NCBI GenBank assembly: GCA_015143295.1
Contig: CM026553.1
Location: 3,371,912 to 3,435,911 of the forward strand
Reading direction: 5' to 3'
Length of the DNA stretch: 64,000 nt
Origin: Tetracentron sinense
Taxonomy: Eukaryota; Streptophyta; Magnoliopsida; Trochodendrales; Trochodendraceae
Positions 1 to 12,146 of the stretch are shown piece by piece. The stretch's first letter is position 1. Each line of letters opens with the position of its first letter. A program made the translations under genes and the position numbers. Below the pieces are notes generated by a model, which saw nothing but the letters and a program-made list of their open reading frames with translations, made no database searches and had not been told where the DNA came from.

Positions 1-189
1 TGGCAAGGGAGGGTGTCCCTGATGAAAGGTTTTTTTGAAATAAAGGTTGTTAGGCTCAAGGGGCTAACTAGCGAATTTCATTGATTTGGAAAGGTTTACA
101 TTACTAGGGGTAAGGAGGGTGCCAAGGATGGCGTCTTTTCATTTCCCAGAGAATCTATGAGTGCAAAGCGCCTATCAGAACTAGACCCT

Positions 190-1352
190 AAGCTTAATAT
201 CGTTTGACTTTGTCCATGTTTATGAGCTCTAGGAGGTCTTCATTATCTATACGTCCGAGTTGAAGGGCGCCGTCGAAGAACTTTTCTCGGACGATGTGTA
301 GGCCTTCATAGTTGGGGGTGAACTTGCCCCTCGGCCAGGGCGGTTTGGTAACATTTTCTGGAGAACAAGGTCACCGACTTCGATGCTTCAGGGCTTGACT
401 TTCTTGTAAAATGCCCTAACCATGCGCCTTTGGTAGGCCTGAGAATGGTTGATGACTTTTAGTCGCCTCTCTTCTATTAGATTCAACTGATTATACCGGG
501 TCTGCACTCATTCTGCCTCTGAGATTTCTGCTTCCATTAACACCTAGAGTGATTGAATTTCTACTTCAATGGGGAGGACTACTTCCATAACATAAGCCAG
601 AGAAAATGGTGTTGCCCTAGTTGAGGTTTGGATGGACATTCTGTAGACCATGAGTGCATATGAAGCATCTCATGTCAGACAGAGTAACTGGTTATCATCT
701 TTTCTATGATTCTCTTCATGTTTTTGTTAGCTGCTTCAACTGCACCGTTGGTCTGTGGCCTGTATGCAGTGGAATTGTGATGTTGTATCTTGAATTTCTA
801 ACAAAGATCAGTTATCCCCCTGTTGCATAAATTGAGAGCATTGTCTGTTATAATCTCGTACGAGACACCGTATCGGCAAATGATGTCCTTTTTCAAAAAG
901 TACTGAACCACAAAGGCAGTGACATTGGCATAAGAGGTTGCCTCGACTCATGTAGTGAAATAATCGATTGCTACCAAAATGAATCAATGTTCATTAGATG
1001 CTTTTGGGGTTATGGGTCCAATGACGTATGTTGATGCCCTAGGCTGAGAATGGCCAAGGAGAGGTGAGGTTGTGCAGCCTAGTTGGCGGTGCATTGATCA
1101 TATCAGCATAGATTTGGCACTGGTGACATTTTGTACATACTAACCACAGTCAGATTCCCTTGTAGACCAGTAGTAGCCCAATCTGAGTATCTTCTTTGAC
1201 AGCATTAACTCATTCATGTGTGGGCCACAAGTTCCTCCGTGAACTTCTTCGACTACTTGTGCAGCTTCACGAGCATCGAGGCATCTGTGCCAAATCATGT
1301 TCGGCAATATCTTGTATAAAATTCCTCCTGAGAGGATAAACTGAATGGCCAA
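190..1352 (-). pseudogene. Retroviral-type integrase of the Tat/Ogre element
   Basis: The N-terminal part (about 1,150-1,290) shows the H2C2 zinc-binding pattern, with the EEVH-G-CGPHMN block followed by GYYW. The DDE catalytic core follows: first Asp in VAIDYFT (about 960), second Asp in ITDN (about 846), Glu in GAVEAANK (about 736). The enzyme would insert element cDNA into the host chromosome. In the core, at the Trp expected after NEH, there is a TGA, and further stops occur, so no active protein is expected. It follows the RNase H domains, as usual in Ty3/gypsy. Confidence 0.85.
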
Positions 1353-1539
1353 TCTTCTTATTACCCGGTGGTATATTTTGGTGGCATCGAGTGGGAAGGT
1401 CCCATCCTCGAGATATTACTTGATGTCTGCATACCAAGGCTTGTTGTCTAATACCTCTTTCATCTCAGGGCAATAGGCAGGCTAATTCTGTTATTGAATC
1501 TCGATAGGCAAGAGCATGATGCCCTTGGGGATCTGTACC

Positions 1540-1925
1540 ATGGAGGCGAGAGTAGCCAGTGCATTAGCGAATCTATTGTAGGTCCTGGACCTATGGCTGA
1601 AGGTAATTCTTCTGAACTGAGTGAACTACACATTGAGATAGGCTAGGAATGGGCCTAGCCTGTCTTCTCTGATAGCCCAAGATTCATTTGCCTGGCATAT
1701 TACTAAAGATGAGTCACCATAAACGTCTATCTCTTTGATTCTAATTCCCAGGGCCTCTTTTAGTCTGACTATGCAAGTCTCGTATTCTGCTTCATTTTTT
1801 GAGCATCTGGACTTCAGTTTGACTGAAATGGGGAGGTGGGCTCCTTTAGGAGAGATCAGGACTGCTCCTATCCCATGTCCATATCTGTTAACCGCTCCGT
1901 CAAAATATTACTCCTAATCGAGGTA
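1540..1925 (-). pseudogene. Archaeal-type second RNase H domain (aRNH)
   Basis: Conceptual reading gives YFDGAVN (first catalytic Asp, about 1,889-1,909), then KNEAEYE (Glu), then DVYGDSS (Asp, about 1,711-1,728) and a downstream RFANALA block. This is the plant/archaeal RNase H pattern and it is a second copy, separate from the RNase H attached to RT. Its presence between RNase H and integrase is why I place the element in the Tat lineage. A stop just upstream and the general decay of the reading frame show it is inactive. Confidence 0.75.
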
Positions 1926-1999
1926 TTCTTGCTTTGCAGTCTCTATATATAAGATAGCTTCATCTGGGACCTGATCATGTACTGAGACATAGTCCTGTG

Positions 2000-3240
2000 C
2001 TGAACTGTGGGCCAAGCGGTCAGTAATTGCCTACCCTTTGATTGACTTCTGAGTCATGTAGGTGATATCAAATTCAGATAACATCATGAGCCATCAGGCT
2101 GTCCTCCCAGTGGTGGCTAGCTTTTCCAGTAGGTATTTGAGTGGATCCATCCGGAGATCAGGATTGTCAAATAGGAAAGTAAATAGTGCCGCAGACACTG
2201 AGTAGCCCAGACTAGTGCTAAACAAGTCTTTTCAAGAGGACTGTATTTTTCCTCATACTCTAGCAGGCGTTTACTGATGTAGTAGATGGCTTACTCTGTC
2301 CTGCCTGTCTCGTCATGTTGTACCAGGACACACCCCATGGAGGTTTCTTGTACTGAGATGTAGAGTAGCAGTGACCATCCTGGTGTGGGAGGCATAAGTA
2401 CTGGAGGATGGAGAAGATATTGTTTTATCTTGTTAAAGGCTTCTTAGTATTCGTCTATCTAGACTATTGGTACATTTTTTTTTGAGAAGCTTGAAGATTG
2501 GCTCACATATCGGAGTAGCTGAGAGATGAATCGGCTGATGCACAAGAATCCGTAGATTTTCTTTTCAGTTTAGGGAGCTGGCATTTCGATGATAGCTTTG
2601 GCTTTAGCTGGATCGATGTCAATGCCTCTTTTACTGACTATGAAACCAAGGAGTTTTCCTGATGAGGCTCAAATGACACATTTAGTTGGGTTCAGTTTTT
2701 AGGTTGAATTCTCTAAGTCTGTCACATAGTTTCTTCAAGTCTTCAAGATGTTGCCTAGCAGTTGGTGATTTGACGATCATGTCATCTAGATAAACCTTAG
2801 TAGTCTTGTGAATCATATCGTGGAATAATAGTCATCATTGTCCTCTGATAGGTTACCCCTGCATTCTTGAGTCTGAAGGGCATTACTTTATAACAGAATG
2901 TGCCCCTGGGTGTGATAAAGGAATTTTTTTCCATATCTTCTTCTGTCATTTTGATCTGGTTATACTTAGAGAAACCATCCATGAATGAGAGTGTCTTATA
3001 CCCCGCTGTATTATCGACAAGGATATCTATGTGCGGAAGAAGGAAATCATCCTTAGGACTAACCTTGTTTAGATTCCGGTAGTCGATGCACATTCGGACC
3101 TTACCATCCTTCTTGGGTATCGGAATAATGTTAGCTAACCATTCAGGGTAGGTTGCTACTGCCAGGAAGCCTACTTTGATCTGCTTCTCTACTTCTTAAT
3201 TGACTTTCTATAACCATTCGGGCCTCATCCATCTCAATTT
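2000..3240 (-). pseudogene. Reverse transcriptase and first RNase H of the Tat/Ogre element
   Basis: A clear open stretch at 2,797-3,093 carries the RT palm motifs MCIDYRNLNKVSPKDDFLLP, FMDGFSKYNQI and TPRGTFCYKVMPFRLKNAGVT. The catalytic box follows as YLDDMIVKS near 2,775-2,800 (usually YVDD in this family). The part toward 2,000 encodes the thumb/connection and the first RNase H, recognisable from the WWLMMLSEFDI-Y stretch. RT would copy the element RNA into cDNA in the cytoplasm. Stops and frameshifts interrupt the domain, including one close after the YQRTM block. Confidence 0.88.
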
Positions 3241-4075
3241 CTACTTAACTGGTTTCATTTCAGGGTTCAAGGGCAGTCTGTGTACTACCAAAGCTGGGTC
3301 CAGGCCGGGCATGCCTGCATAGGACCAAGCGAAAACGTCACTGTAGCTTTTCAGGAAGCTGATCATGTCTGTTTAGTTCTCAGGGCTCATGGTTGTGCCG
3401 ATCTTGATAAGATAGGGGTTATCTTTGGATCCAAGGTTTATGGTCTTACTGTCCTCAATGTTAGACTGTAATATCCCTTCAGTGTACTCTAGGAGGTCCA
3501 AGATCTCTTGAGGAGGTTCCTCTTTCTGCTCTTCGTTATACTCAATTTTCAAAAGTTCAAGGAAGGTTTTGGGAGTAGTCCTATCGTAGGTGATTTCCTG
3601 ACAAATCATTTAGTTTAGTTTAGCATTTTATTATTTTTGGTGGCTTCAGGACACTAGACCTTCCAAGGGAAGGGTCCGTGTGATTTCGTCATCAACCAAA
3701 TTTGAAATGGTTATACAAAACATAATTTTGAGTCAAAATATCAGATTTTCATTGATAAAACAAATGACTGTTATTTACAAAATGTATAACTCGACAAAAG
3801 AGAGGCCTACAGTGGCCGACTTTGATTTTTCAACGGGAGCAAAGAGAAGATAGAAGGAGAATAGTGGTGTTTGGTCACTGTTTGATCGGACCAACCTGTC
3901 ATGCAACTTGCTTACATTAACCCTGGATGGCCTCAATGATGAGAGCCTCGATTCACCAACAAATCAGTGGTCGGTAACTGGATGATGTTTCGGCACTATT
4001 GGAGAGGGTACAGACCTGCTCTCCCACTAAATCTTCTGCTTTGGTAGCATCTTCGATAGTCAGCTCATCAAACAT

Positions 4076-4885
4076 CTATGTCATGCTGAATACTTCTGGA
4101 TCTAGAATCCCTAAAGACTCGTCATTGGGCTGGGGTTTTAAGATACTAGCAACTGGTACAAGAGGGGTGTCAAGGTAAGCTTTGAAGGTTCCAACTGGGA
4201 AGGTTACAGATATGTAGGGTCGGGGTTTTGGTTTCGTCAACCGACTACTCTTCTTTGTTAGTTTGGAGAGATAGTCCTCGAACTTGGGCATGGACCTCAA
4301 TCCGAATGGTGGTGTGTAGTAAGGAGGTATATATCTCTTCCTGATTCCCTGATTTCTAACTCCTAGGCCTAACCCTAGCTGGTAGTTCATTTTGGCCATC
4401 ATCTTGACAAATTGTGGTACATCCTGCTTATTTTGCTTTTCTATCTGGGAGATAGAACTGATCTGCTTGAACTGGTATGTCATGTATGCAGTTCCTTGGC
4501 CCAGCTCCTGGATGTCTTTGAAAGAACTTGTCAGATCCTCCAATGGGATCACGACCAAGTGATCATCCTGGATAAACTTGATCCTCTGATGGAGAGAGGA
4601 AGGAATGGATCTGACTGCGTGGATCCACGGCCTCCCAAGGAGCTGAGTGAATGAGGCTGGCACATTCACAACTTGAAAGTTTGCTATAAACTGAGCGGGT
4701 TCGACCCTGATGGTCAAGTTGATGTCACTAAGATTCTGCCTGGTAGAGTTATCAAATGCTCTGATGGTCATGGGCCTCTTTTTCACCTGACTGAGGTTCA
4801 AACCCAAGCTTTGTAGTGTAGAAAGTATGCAGATGTTTAGGCCAGAGCCATTGTCAACTAGTACTGCGGATAAAGGTTTGTCCAT
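4076..4885 (-). pseudogene. Retropepsin-like protease segment of the polyprotein
   Basis: This 269-residue open stretch carries the retropepsin active-site motif LVDNGSGLN near its start. Further on it has the family block FQVVNVPASFTQLLGRPWIH, then IPSSLHQRIKF, typical of Tat/Ogre protease regions (DNGS in place of the common DTG/DSG). The protease would cleave the Gag-Pol polyprotein. It is the longest uninterrupted coding stretch of the element, but it lacks connection in frame to gag upstream and RT downstream, so I treat it as part of a dead copy. Confidence 0.82.
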
Positions 4886-5599
4886 GCATTGAACTGCAAT
4901 GTAGATGCCCGGGTGTGATTCCTATCGTCATCCGGTATTTCTTCTTCTATAAAAGAGAAGATTCTCGATTCTAATACTTGCCCCACCATGTGCCCTAGTT
5001 TCTCAGGCATGATACTTGGTGTTACATGGGCGTTGTTAAATACCCGGAGTAGCTGCTTCCGGTGATGCTCGGAAGTCAGGAGAAGACCCATGATAGAGAT
5101 CTGGGCTGGAGTTTTGCTCAACTATTGGGTGATATTGGACTCTTCTACCTTTTCTAAAATTTTCAGCAATGTGGCGGAGTCTGCAGCCTCTTTCTCAGGG
5201 TCTAATATCACATCTTTTTCTTTCTCTTTTCCTTTATCTTTTACCAGCTCAGTCACTGGTGGTTGGTATACCCAACCAAATCGGGTTATGTTGGCTATGC
5301 TTTCACTCTTAAAGATGAGAGAGTAAGGGGCGGGAACACGGTCGAGGTTGAAAGGCAGAGATGGGATGTACGGTATTTTGATAAGGCCAGTGGAGGCTTG
5401 AGCTAGGACCGTGGGCCAATTGATTGGTCAAGGGATAGTAAAGACAATTTGCTCTTCGTCTGGTTCAAAAGCAGAGATCTATACTAGAGATTGGATAGTC
5501 TGGATGTTTAACTGTGGGAGAGGAATGACAATGGGTGGCTGATAGGCTCATCAAATTATCTCTACTGTGGGCATGCTAGGTCTCGACTGTCCTGCCCCA

Positions 5600-7600
5600 A
5601 GCTCTTCCCACTCGATAAAGTTGACTTATCCGTTGTGTGGGGGCAGTGGTGCCTGGTTGATACTAGTGTTCCCTGGGGCCAGTTCAACCTTTTCCTCATC
5701 CAAGAGATCTTGGATGGCATGCTTAAGGCCTATGCAATTGTCAATAGCATGGCCTGGGCCTTGATGAAAGACACAATGGTGATCAGCTTTGTAATTTTGA
5801 CTTTGCTTGTCTGGTGCGAGAAGAAGGGTTGGGCCACTTAGAGTGAGGAGACCCTGCTTGGTTAAAAAGTCTAGGAACTGACTAAGGGTGTAGGGGATAG
5901 GGGTGAAAGTTCGAGGGGGCGTATCCTGTTGATGGACTTGTCCCTGGTTTTATCTGGCTGACCGGGTATTTCTGGGTATTGGTTGTTGTGGCTAAGTGGC
6001 CGGGGCCATTAGTCAGATTGGTGCTACGGGAGCCACCATTTGTGCTTCTTTCTTTCTTCTTTGGTCTCTGGGTTTGTTCCTGCTGACTAGAGCTGCTGTT
6101 CTGGGGGGAGCAAGCCCTAAACTGAAGTGGATAACACCACTCTTAATAGCTGTTTCAATACGGGCACCTGTCTTGACGATAGTGCCAAAGTCTACAACTA
6201 TTAAAGTCACCATCAAAGTGGAGTAAGGCTACTTCAGAGTGCCCATAAACATGCTTGTCAGTTCGTCATTGGGGATCGAAGTTGCGATTCGAGCTATCAT
6301 TTCTCTCCATCAAGTAGCATACTCCAGGAAAGACTCATTGTTACGCAGACTCATCTATTCTAGCTGGCTCCTCTGAGGTCGGAGCTCCTAGTTGAAAGAG
6401 TATTGCTCAACAAAGATGTTCATGGCGTCACGCCAAGTCTTGATCCACTGTTTATCTACTGTCATTCACCACGTTAGGGCTGCTCCCTTCAGACACTTCT
6501 GGAAGTACTGAATTAGAAGAGGCTGGTTCTTGTTATGTTGTAGCATGTCCCCCAGGCACAGTTGTAGGTGTTCCTAAGGGCAACCTGTGTCATCATATTT
6601 GTCAAAGTCAGGCACTTTGAAACCTGGAGGAACAGCATCTTCAGATGAGAAGGTCAGATCTTCTAGAGATATAATGGAACTGGCAGATGCCCATTTCATT
6701 CGTTTCATTTATTCTTTCATCTGTTTAATCTCTTCATGTTAGCCCTTGAGGAATAGCATAGGGTCTGAGGAAGATGGCATATCCTGATTGACCTGAGAAG
6801 CCTTGGGCTACTCTACCCTGTCATATTGTCCAAAGTCTACTTCTCCTCCCCCTGGTATGGGTCCTAGGTTAGAAATGATGATTGGATTAGGCTGAGGCTC
6901 CTGAGTAGATTTTTCAGAGGATTCTCTGGTTGGGTTTCGGGTAGAAGGGTCGTCAGATTGGGCACCAATTAAAATTATCAGGGATTCCAGAACACTGTCA
7001 AGTTTAGTTTGCATGGCTGCAATATCTCGATCGTGAGACTGCAAAATTTCATTTGTCCTCTGCTATTGGTCTGAGGATTCTGCATTGATTCTGACCAACT
7101 TTTAGGTAGGACGGTACTAGTTGGTTCTTCTCTGATTGGTACTTTTGTCAAGACTGCATCTAGGGCAGCTGCTTCTACGACAATTGCAGTTATAAAGCGA
7201 GTCATGGGTCGGCTCATGCAACTGAAAAGAATATAATGGCTAAACATAAATATGCATGATTTACAGGAAAGAGGATGTTAGAAAAGAATTTTCATTGATG
7301 CATGCTTGTGAGTACAGGACTATGTGACTTAAAAAATAAAAAGACTCGATCCTAGGTAGGGCCGTCAGGTATAGCAATGTCAAGTGGCCGGGGCACACCG
7401 TTGAGGTCCATGATTTTTTGTTGGAGGGATGTGACCTCAACCTCCATGTTATCAATTATTTCACCAGCATTGAACATTCGAGATCCGAACTGTCGGATCC
7501 GGGCAGTCATCTCAACCTTTGCATTGTCTAGTTGCTCTTGGTACAAATGTAGTTGGGCTCTGATAACAGCTCTCTTTGGCATCGCCTCTACGTCTCTTCT
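5600..7600 (-). pseudogene. gag region of the Tat/Ogre element
   Basis: Between about 6,640 and 6,190 the minus strand shows the retrotransposon gag core in pieces: a CLKGAALTW block, then WIKTWRDAMNIFVEQY, then the SFLEYA-WREMIARI block. The expected Trp after LTW and others are stops. Toward 7,600 lies an acidic, low-complexity N-terminal part with a short predicted coiled-coil-like stretch (about 7,352-7,582). Gag would form the nucleocapsid particle. No CCHC zinc knuckle was identified with confidence. Boundaries are approximate because the frame changes repeatedly. Confidence 0.65.
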
Positions 7601-7999
7601 GGAGAGATCGGAATGTCTACTCGAGCTGCTCGACTTGTCCCTGCATTGCTTGAAGTTTGCAGTCTCGCTCTGCTTCCTGCTACCTGAACGTCTGTTGGGT
7701 TGTTCTTAGCCTTCTCTCCTTCTCCTGGATCTGTAACTGTCTCTCCAGGAATATGTCTCTCCAGGGAACCACCATCTTAACTATGGGAATGGTTCTTTTT
7801 TATGGTGATGAAACTGGTGTTGGCAGTTCCCTTGGTATGGGCATACTGGATGCAATATCAGGATCTTCCACCCAAATGAGTTATGTTGAATCCGTAGGTG
7901 GTCCTACTATAACCACAAAATCTAGCCATTTGTCTCTCATAGAGCTTCACCAATTTGACTGGAAGCGGCGAGTGAGGCACTCGAAGTGTACAGTGAAGT

Positions 8000-9046
8000 C
8001 AACACAATCATTTCTCAGCTTGTCTATCACAGGGATACGCTGAGGGAGTCCGAACTGGCGAACGACTCAGAGTAGAATATATATTGATGAGCCCGTTAGA
8101 CCAACGAGGATCATGCATCTTCTTCCTATTATGACAACATGAGGTATCTTTTTTAGGATTAGCCACTCGCATTTCCATGTGATCTGCTCCTCTGTCAGGT
8201 TTTGGAGAAGCAGTAGAGAGTTTTGACATTTGTAGACACAATCTGGCCCTGATTCTAAGAAATCTTCTTGGGTAGACTGTAAGCTTCACAGAGGTCGGTA
8301 GGCACTGAGATGATTGAAGGAAGGTGTCCTACTAACCATAGGTGTAACAGTGGTACACTGACATGGAATATGCCCTTTCGGCAGTCTACGGCTCGGCTGA
8401 GAGCCCTGAGAAGCTCTGCGAGGATAACTAGGACAACTGTTCCTGAGCTGCACATGTCTTCGATAATCCTTACCAGTACTGAGTCAACGAGAGTGCGGCA
8501 CTTCGAAAAGACCAACTAAGACATGACTATTAGTGTAAAGGCGTTGAGACCGGGTAGTTCAGCTGTTATGGCATCAGGGTTCCATTTGCAGCTGTACTGA
8601 TCCTTAAGATAGCTTACAGGTATCCGATAGTAAGAGCCATTAAGACTGTGCTTCAAGCAGACAGGCTTGATATGCAAAAACCTTGAGAGGTCTGTCTTGT
8701 ATGTTGTCTTGTAGCATAGTACTATGGTTTCGCCATCCATGGTTAAGCCTAGGATGCGCTGAGTTTCTTCCAATGTTAGACACAACTCGTTCTTATCAAA
8801 ATGGAACACTATGTAGGATGGGTTCCAACACTGGATAGTGGTATTTATGAGGCATCAATCTAGTTTAACCATGGATAGGTCTAAGATTGACCCCATTTTA
8901 TAGTACTGAGCCCAAGTGAAATGCTGACTATGAGTGAGGGGTTCAATTATTTTTTGGAGGTTGTCATCACATGCCGCCTGAGAGGTCAAATGCACGGGCC
9001 GTGACAGTTGAACCATTAACTTAACGATCCCTAAAGGTCCTACCAT
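8000..9046 (-). pseudogene. Extra 5' ORF (ORF1) with plant-mobile-domain-like sequence
   Basis: Two open stretches (8,855-9,046 and 8,516-8,809) read in order as FTWAQYYKMGSILDLS, then VFHFDKNELCLTLEETQRILGL. The pattern of an F-DCEL-PTLEE-ILG type block belongs to the plant mobile-domain-like family often found as the first ORF of Ogre elements, upstream of gag. Its biochemical role is unknown. Frameshifts separate the pieces, and the part from about 8,500 to 8,000 is only loosely recognisable. It could be longer or shorter than given. Confidence 0.55.
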
Positions 9047-9059
9047 CTACCTAGACAAA

Positions 9060-9902
9060 GACAAACATTGTGTAAGTGTACTGTGTATGCAGATGCGAAT
9101 GCAAAGATGTTAATAATGATGATTATATTTTTGATTTTTGATTTTGATTGGGTGAGACAGGGCACATGTGATCCGATAGGGCAGTCAGACAGAGGTCTAG
9201 TATGCTTTACCTAAGTTTTTGGGAATCGAGGGCCTATCAGGTCAAGACTGGGGATAGGTCTTTGTGAAGACATGTTTGCCTGGGATTTGAACCACATATG
9301 CGATGTTGGGACATAGGGTCCGGTGTGTTTTATCAGAAGCACAAGTATGACTCATTACATGCCCCTGGGTGGGTGCTTACCTGGGTAAGAGTGCTTTGAT
9401 AGTTAACCATGATTGGGGGTAGGTATAGGGTGCAAGTAGGTTAGGATTTAGAGCATCCCTCCAGGTGGGCATCTTATAGACTATACCTTAACATATTCTA
9501 TATGTTGAATACTGGGGTTATGCAGGTGTTCTGAGAAGGATTAGGGTTATTTATCACCGTATATACGACTCCCCGGTATAAAACATACCTGAAAAGGGAC
9601 GATTGGTATAAACGGGAGCGTTCAAAATCATTTCCTAAGAATAATCATCCAACAGGCATAATTCCAGGGACCTCCAAGACTTTTAAGCTTCTGACATTGA
9701 GAATAATCATCCAACAGCCGTAAGCGTATTAAGCCTGTTTACTGGGGTTTCATGGGTCATTACACTACTATAATATGTATGATTTGCATAGTATAAAATA
9801 CCCCCAAAGAGATTAAAGAATTAGTATTAGGCTAACCATTTAGGCATTTGAATAATTTTGAAATTTATTTGGCATAAACCTAGGTTCTGGATTAAACCTT
9901 AA
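9060..9902 (-). other. Untranslated leader of the Tat/Ogre element
   Basis: No coding signal was seen here. The stretch lies between the PBS and ORF1 of the minus-strand element and is therefore its long 5' leader. A 15-base phrase (AATAATCATCCAACA) occurs twice, near 9,642 and 9,702, as a small internal duplication. Confidence 0.5.
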
Positions 9903-9926
9903 AGAGTCTCAAGCGGAGTCACCAGA
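9903..9926 (-). other. Primer-binding site of the Tat/Ogre element
   Basis: On the minus strand the sequence reads TGGTGACTCCGCTTGAGA, close to the arginine-tRNA-type PBS (TGGCGACTCCGCT...) typical of Ogre/Tat elements. It lies immediately inside an LTR end that finishes in GTGCTCACAG. One or two mismatches to the usual site are present. Confidence 0.6.
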
Positions 9927-10540
9927 GCTGTGAGCACAGATTTTTTTAACTCACTGGTTTTCGATTAGGAGTCGTCACTTATTAATTCTGAGGGATAAGT
10001 CCCGGATATGGATAAGTTCTTATGGTCTACATTAAAGTCTAAGTAAGAGGTTCAATTAAGTCTCAGGGAAGGTGTTAGGCACCCTAGGACCCTCATTTTT
10101 CAATGGTTACCTACTCCCTAGTTATAAGCCGAATTAATGTCAAAGTTTTATTCAAATGCCTAAGTTTTAGAGTATACTAATCCAAGAAAAGAGAAAACCT
10201 AACTAGGGTCGAACCCGGGTAGGGTTTTCTACGTACTCACACGGGGTGAGATCAGACTGAGCGTAGTTCTGACATATAAGCCCATGTCGAGGCTGGGGGA
10301 GTGTGTGTGTGCATCGAAGTGGCTAAGGCTTAGTCCAAGGACTAAAGTTTGATTCACTAGGTTGGTCATGTGGATGGTTTAGAGTTTGGCCCCGGAGTCC
10401 AAGGTTTAAGCCCGGAGACTTGGGATTGGGCCCGGAGGCCAAGGGTTGAGCCCGGAGGCTAAAGATTGGGCTCGGAGGCCTAGGTTTGAGCCCAGAGGCT
10501 TGTATATAGGCCCGGAGGTCAAAGGTTGAGCCCGGAGGCT
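9927..10540 (-). mobile_element. Partial LTR (U5/R side) of the Tat/Ogre element
   Basis: Next to the PBS, this segment carries the block GGTGCCTAACACCTTCCCTG (minus strand), which is widespread in plant Tat LTRs near the RNA end, and a TGACGACTCCTAATCGAAAA block. No LTR start was found: the sequence changes at 10,540 directly into the internal tail of another element. About 160 bp of the LTR is a GC-rich minisatellite. Confidence 0.6.
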
Positions 10541-10543
10541 AAT
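10381..10543. repeat. 20-bp GC-rich minisatellite
   Basis: About eight imperfect units of roughly 20 bp, consensus close to GAGCCCGGAGGCTAAGGGTT, sit at the right end of the partial LTR. The block is much richer in G and C than its surroundings. A single unit of the same repeat also appears 45 bp away inside the neighbouring element. Confidence 0.85.
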
Positions 10544-10658
10544 CCATAGATAAATGAAATCAATTTAACAAATCATATAAGAAATCTCGGAGGCCTAGAT
10601 TTGATACAGATGAGTATGTCTTAATTTCGAGGACGAAATTGTTTTAAGGTGGGTAGTT
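10541..10658 (+). other. Truncated internal tail and polypurine tract before LTR1
   Basis: This matches the last 118 bp or so of the internal stubs, including the pol-end phrase and the polypurine tract, but all sequence from the PBS to the middle is missing. Relative to stubs 1 and 2, about 40 bp near 10,586 has been replaced by one unit of the adjacent minisatellite. Confidence 0.8.
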
Positions 10659-12146
10659 TGTAATATCCTGAACCAAAAAAAATATGGGTCTAAGGTGAAA
10701 AAACCATGGGCCAAAAGCCCATCATTTATTTAAAATTTAAATTAAGGAGATAGAGATTAGTTTAGATAAGGTTAGTTTAGATTAGATCTCTTTTAAAGTC
10801 TTTCAAATCTCTTTAAATTTTAAAAAGAACTAAATATAAGAGAGAGAAAGAGAGAGAGAACATAGGAAAAAAAGAAAGAAATGAGAAATAAGAATTATGG
10901 AGAAGCATAGATCAAACCCGAGAAAACGAGTGAAAAGTTCGAGTCGAAAGTTTTTGGAAGGAAATCAATAATCGAGAAAAAAATCCAGGTAGGTTTTTGC
11001 CATTCTTTTTGTTATAATTAATTTGTAATAAAAAAAATCAAATAAATTTTTGATAGTGATGAAATTGTTACAAAAAATTCTAATTAGATAATTACATGTT
11101 ATTTGAGATTTTCAGAATTATATTAGCATGCATTAATTTTTATTTGCTTATTATTGCACAAATAAAGTAGAAATCTATAACATTAGATTTGTTAATAGAT
11201 GAAAAATATGTATTACAATGATTGTTAAGTTGTAAATAGCATGTTATGCATGATCGATGCATTAAGGACGGTTATATGATGCCGTGGGTGAGAGCCCCTA
11301 AAATGATGAGCAAGCCAGGATCGTGGATCCTTGGGTGAAATGTCCTAAAGCCCTTGAGAAAGATCCCTTGCTTGGGATAGTCAGTTTGACCGAACTGGTA
11401 ATAAAATCAGTGATGATATTAAGGCCGAGCTGGTGTGAAAATCGAGCCATCATACTTGCATGACTCATAATATTAATTTATATTTTTGTTAAGGTATTTA
11501 TATTGCATATCTTTTTATTATAAATTAACTGTAAGAAAATGAGTGAATTTTTCCTACTGGGATTCATAGCTCATTAGACATTTCATGTCAATATTTCAGG
11601 TATGGAGTAAGGGATGCTTAGAAATGAAGAAGAAACATGAAGACTTCTCTCGTTATGTAGTGTATTTGTTTATTTAATTGAATTTAGTAAATGATGTGTG
11701 AACTTTGGAAGTAAATTTATTATTTAGAATAAGGATTGGTTTCATTTATATATATATCTTAGAAAGACATGATAGGTATAGAAACCAAATTTTAGTTTTA
11801 AATAAAAGTAATGCGACATTGTTGTTTTCTTAAAATTTTAAGTTTAGTTTCGGAAAAATATTTACAGAATATCTTCCCATTGTCGGAAAATTCTGAAATT
11901 TTATACGTAGTTCACAAACTTATAGAAGTATGTCCCTGTAAAATTTCAGGTCAAAATAATTTCATTTACTATTTATTTCATAATTATTTATATGAAAAAT
12001 GAACCCTTAAAAAAAACTAAATTAATATACTTAAAATACCAATTATAAATTAAATTATTAATAATTCTCACCCCCGAATTCTAGATCTCAGGCCGGACCA
12101 TAGATAATGGGCTGAGTTGTGAGTTTTTATAAATCGGGGCGTGACA
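10659..12146 (+). mobile_element. LTR1 of the tandem array
   Basis: 1,488 bp, beginning TGTAATATCC and ending GGGGCGTGACA. It contains an inverted pair CATGGGCCAAAAGCCCAT near its start and a GA-rich stretch. The three LTRs differ by scattered substitutions and a few one- to four-base indels, so the array is not brand new. Confidence 0.88.

Larger units (their letters stand above)
1..10540 (-). mobile_element. Ty3/gypsy retrotransposon, Tat/Ogre lineage, degenerate
   Basis: Reading on the minus strand from about 10.5 kb to the window edge, the order is partial LTR, primer-binding site, an extra 5' ORF, gag, retropepsin, reverse transcriptase, RNase H, a second RNase H and integrase. A second, archaeal-type RNase H after the first and an extra ORF before gag are known marks of the Tat branch (Ogre, Retand, TatIV). 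All coding parts are broken by stops and frame changes, so the copy is dead. The 3' LTR (left end on the plus strand) is outside the window, so total length is unknown. The right side is cut at 10,540 by the tandem LTR array. Confidence 0.85.

Noticed and set aside
1735-1917. Plus-strand open frames within 1-9 kb
   Set aside because: They are antisense shadows of the minus-strand retrotransposon coding regions.
11811-12002. 63-codon open frame repeated in each of the three LTRs (also at 13,726 and 15,640)
   Set aside because: It lies inside an LTR, has no recognised domain and no start or splice context; conservation is explained by LTR duplication.
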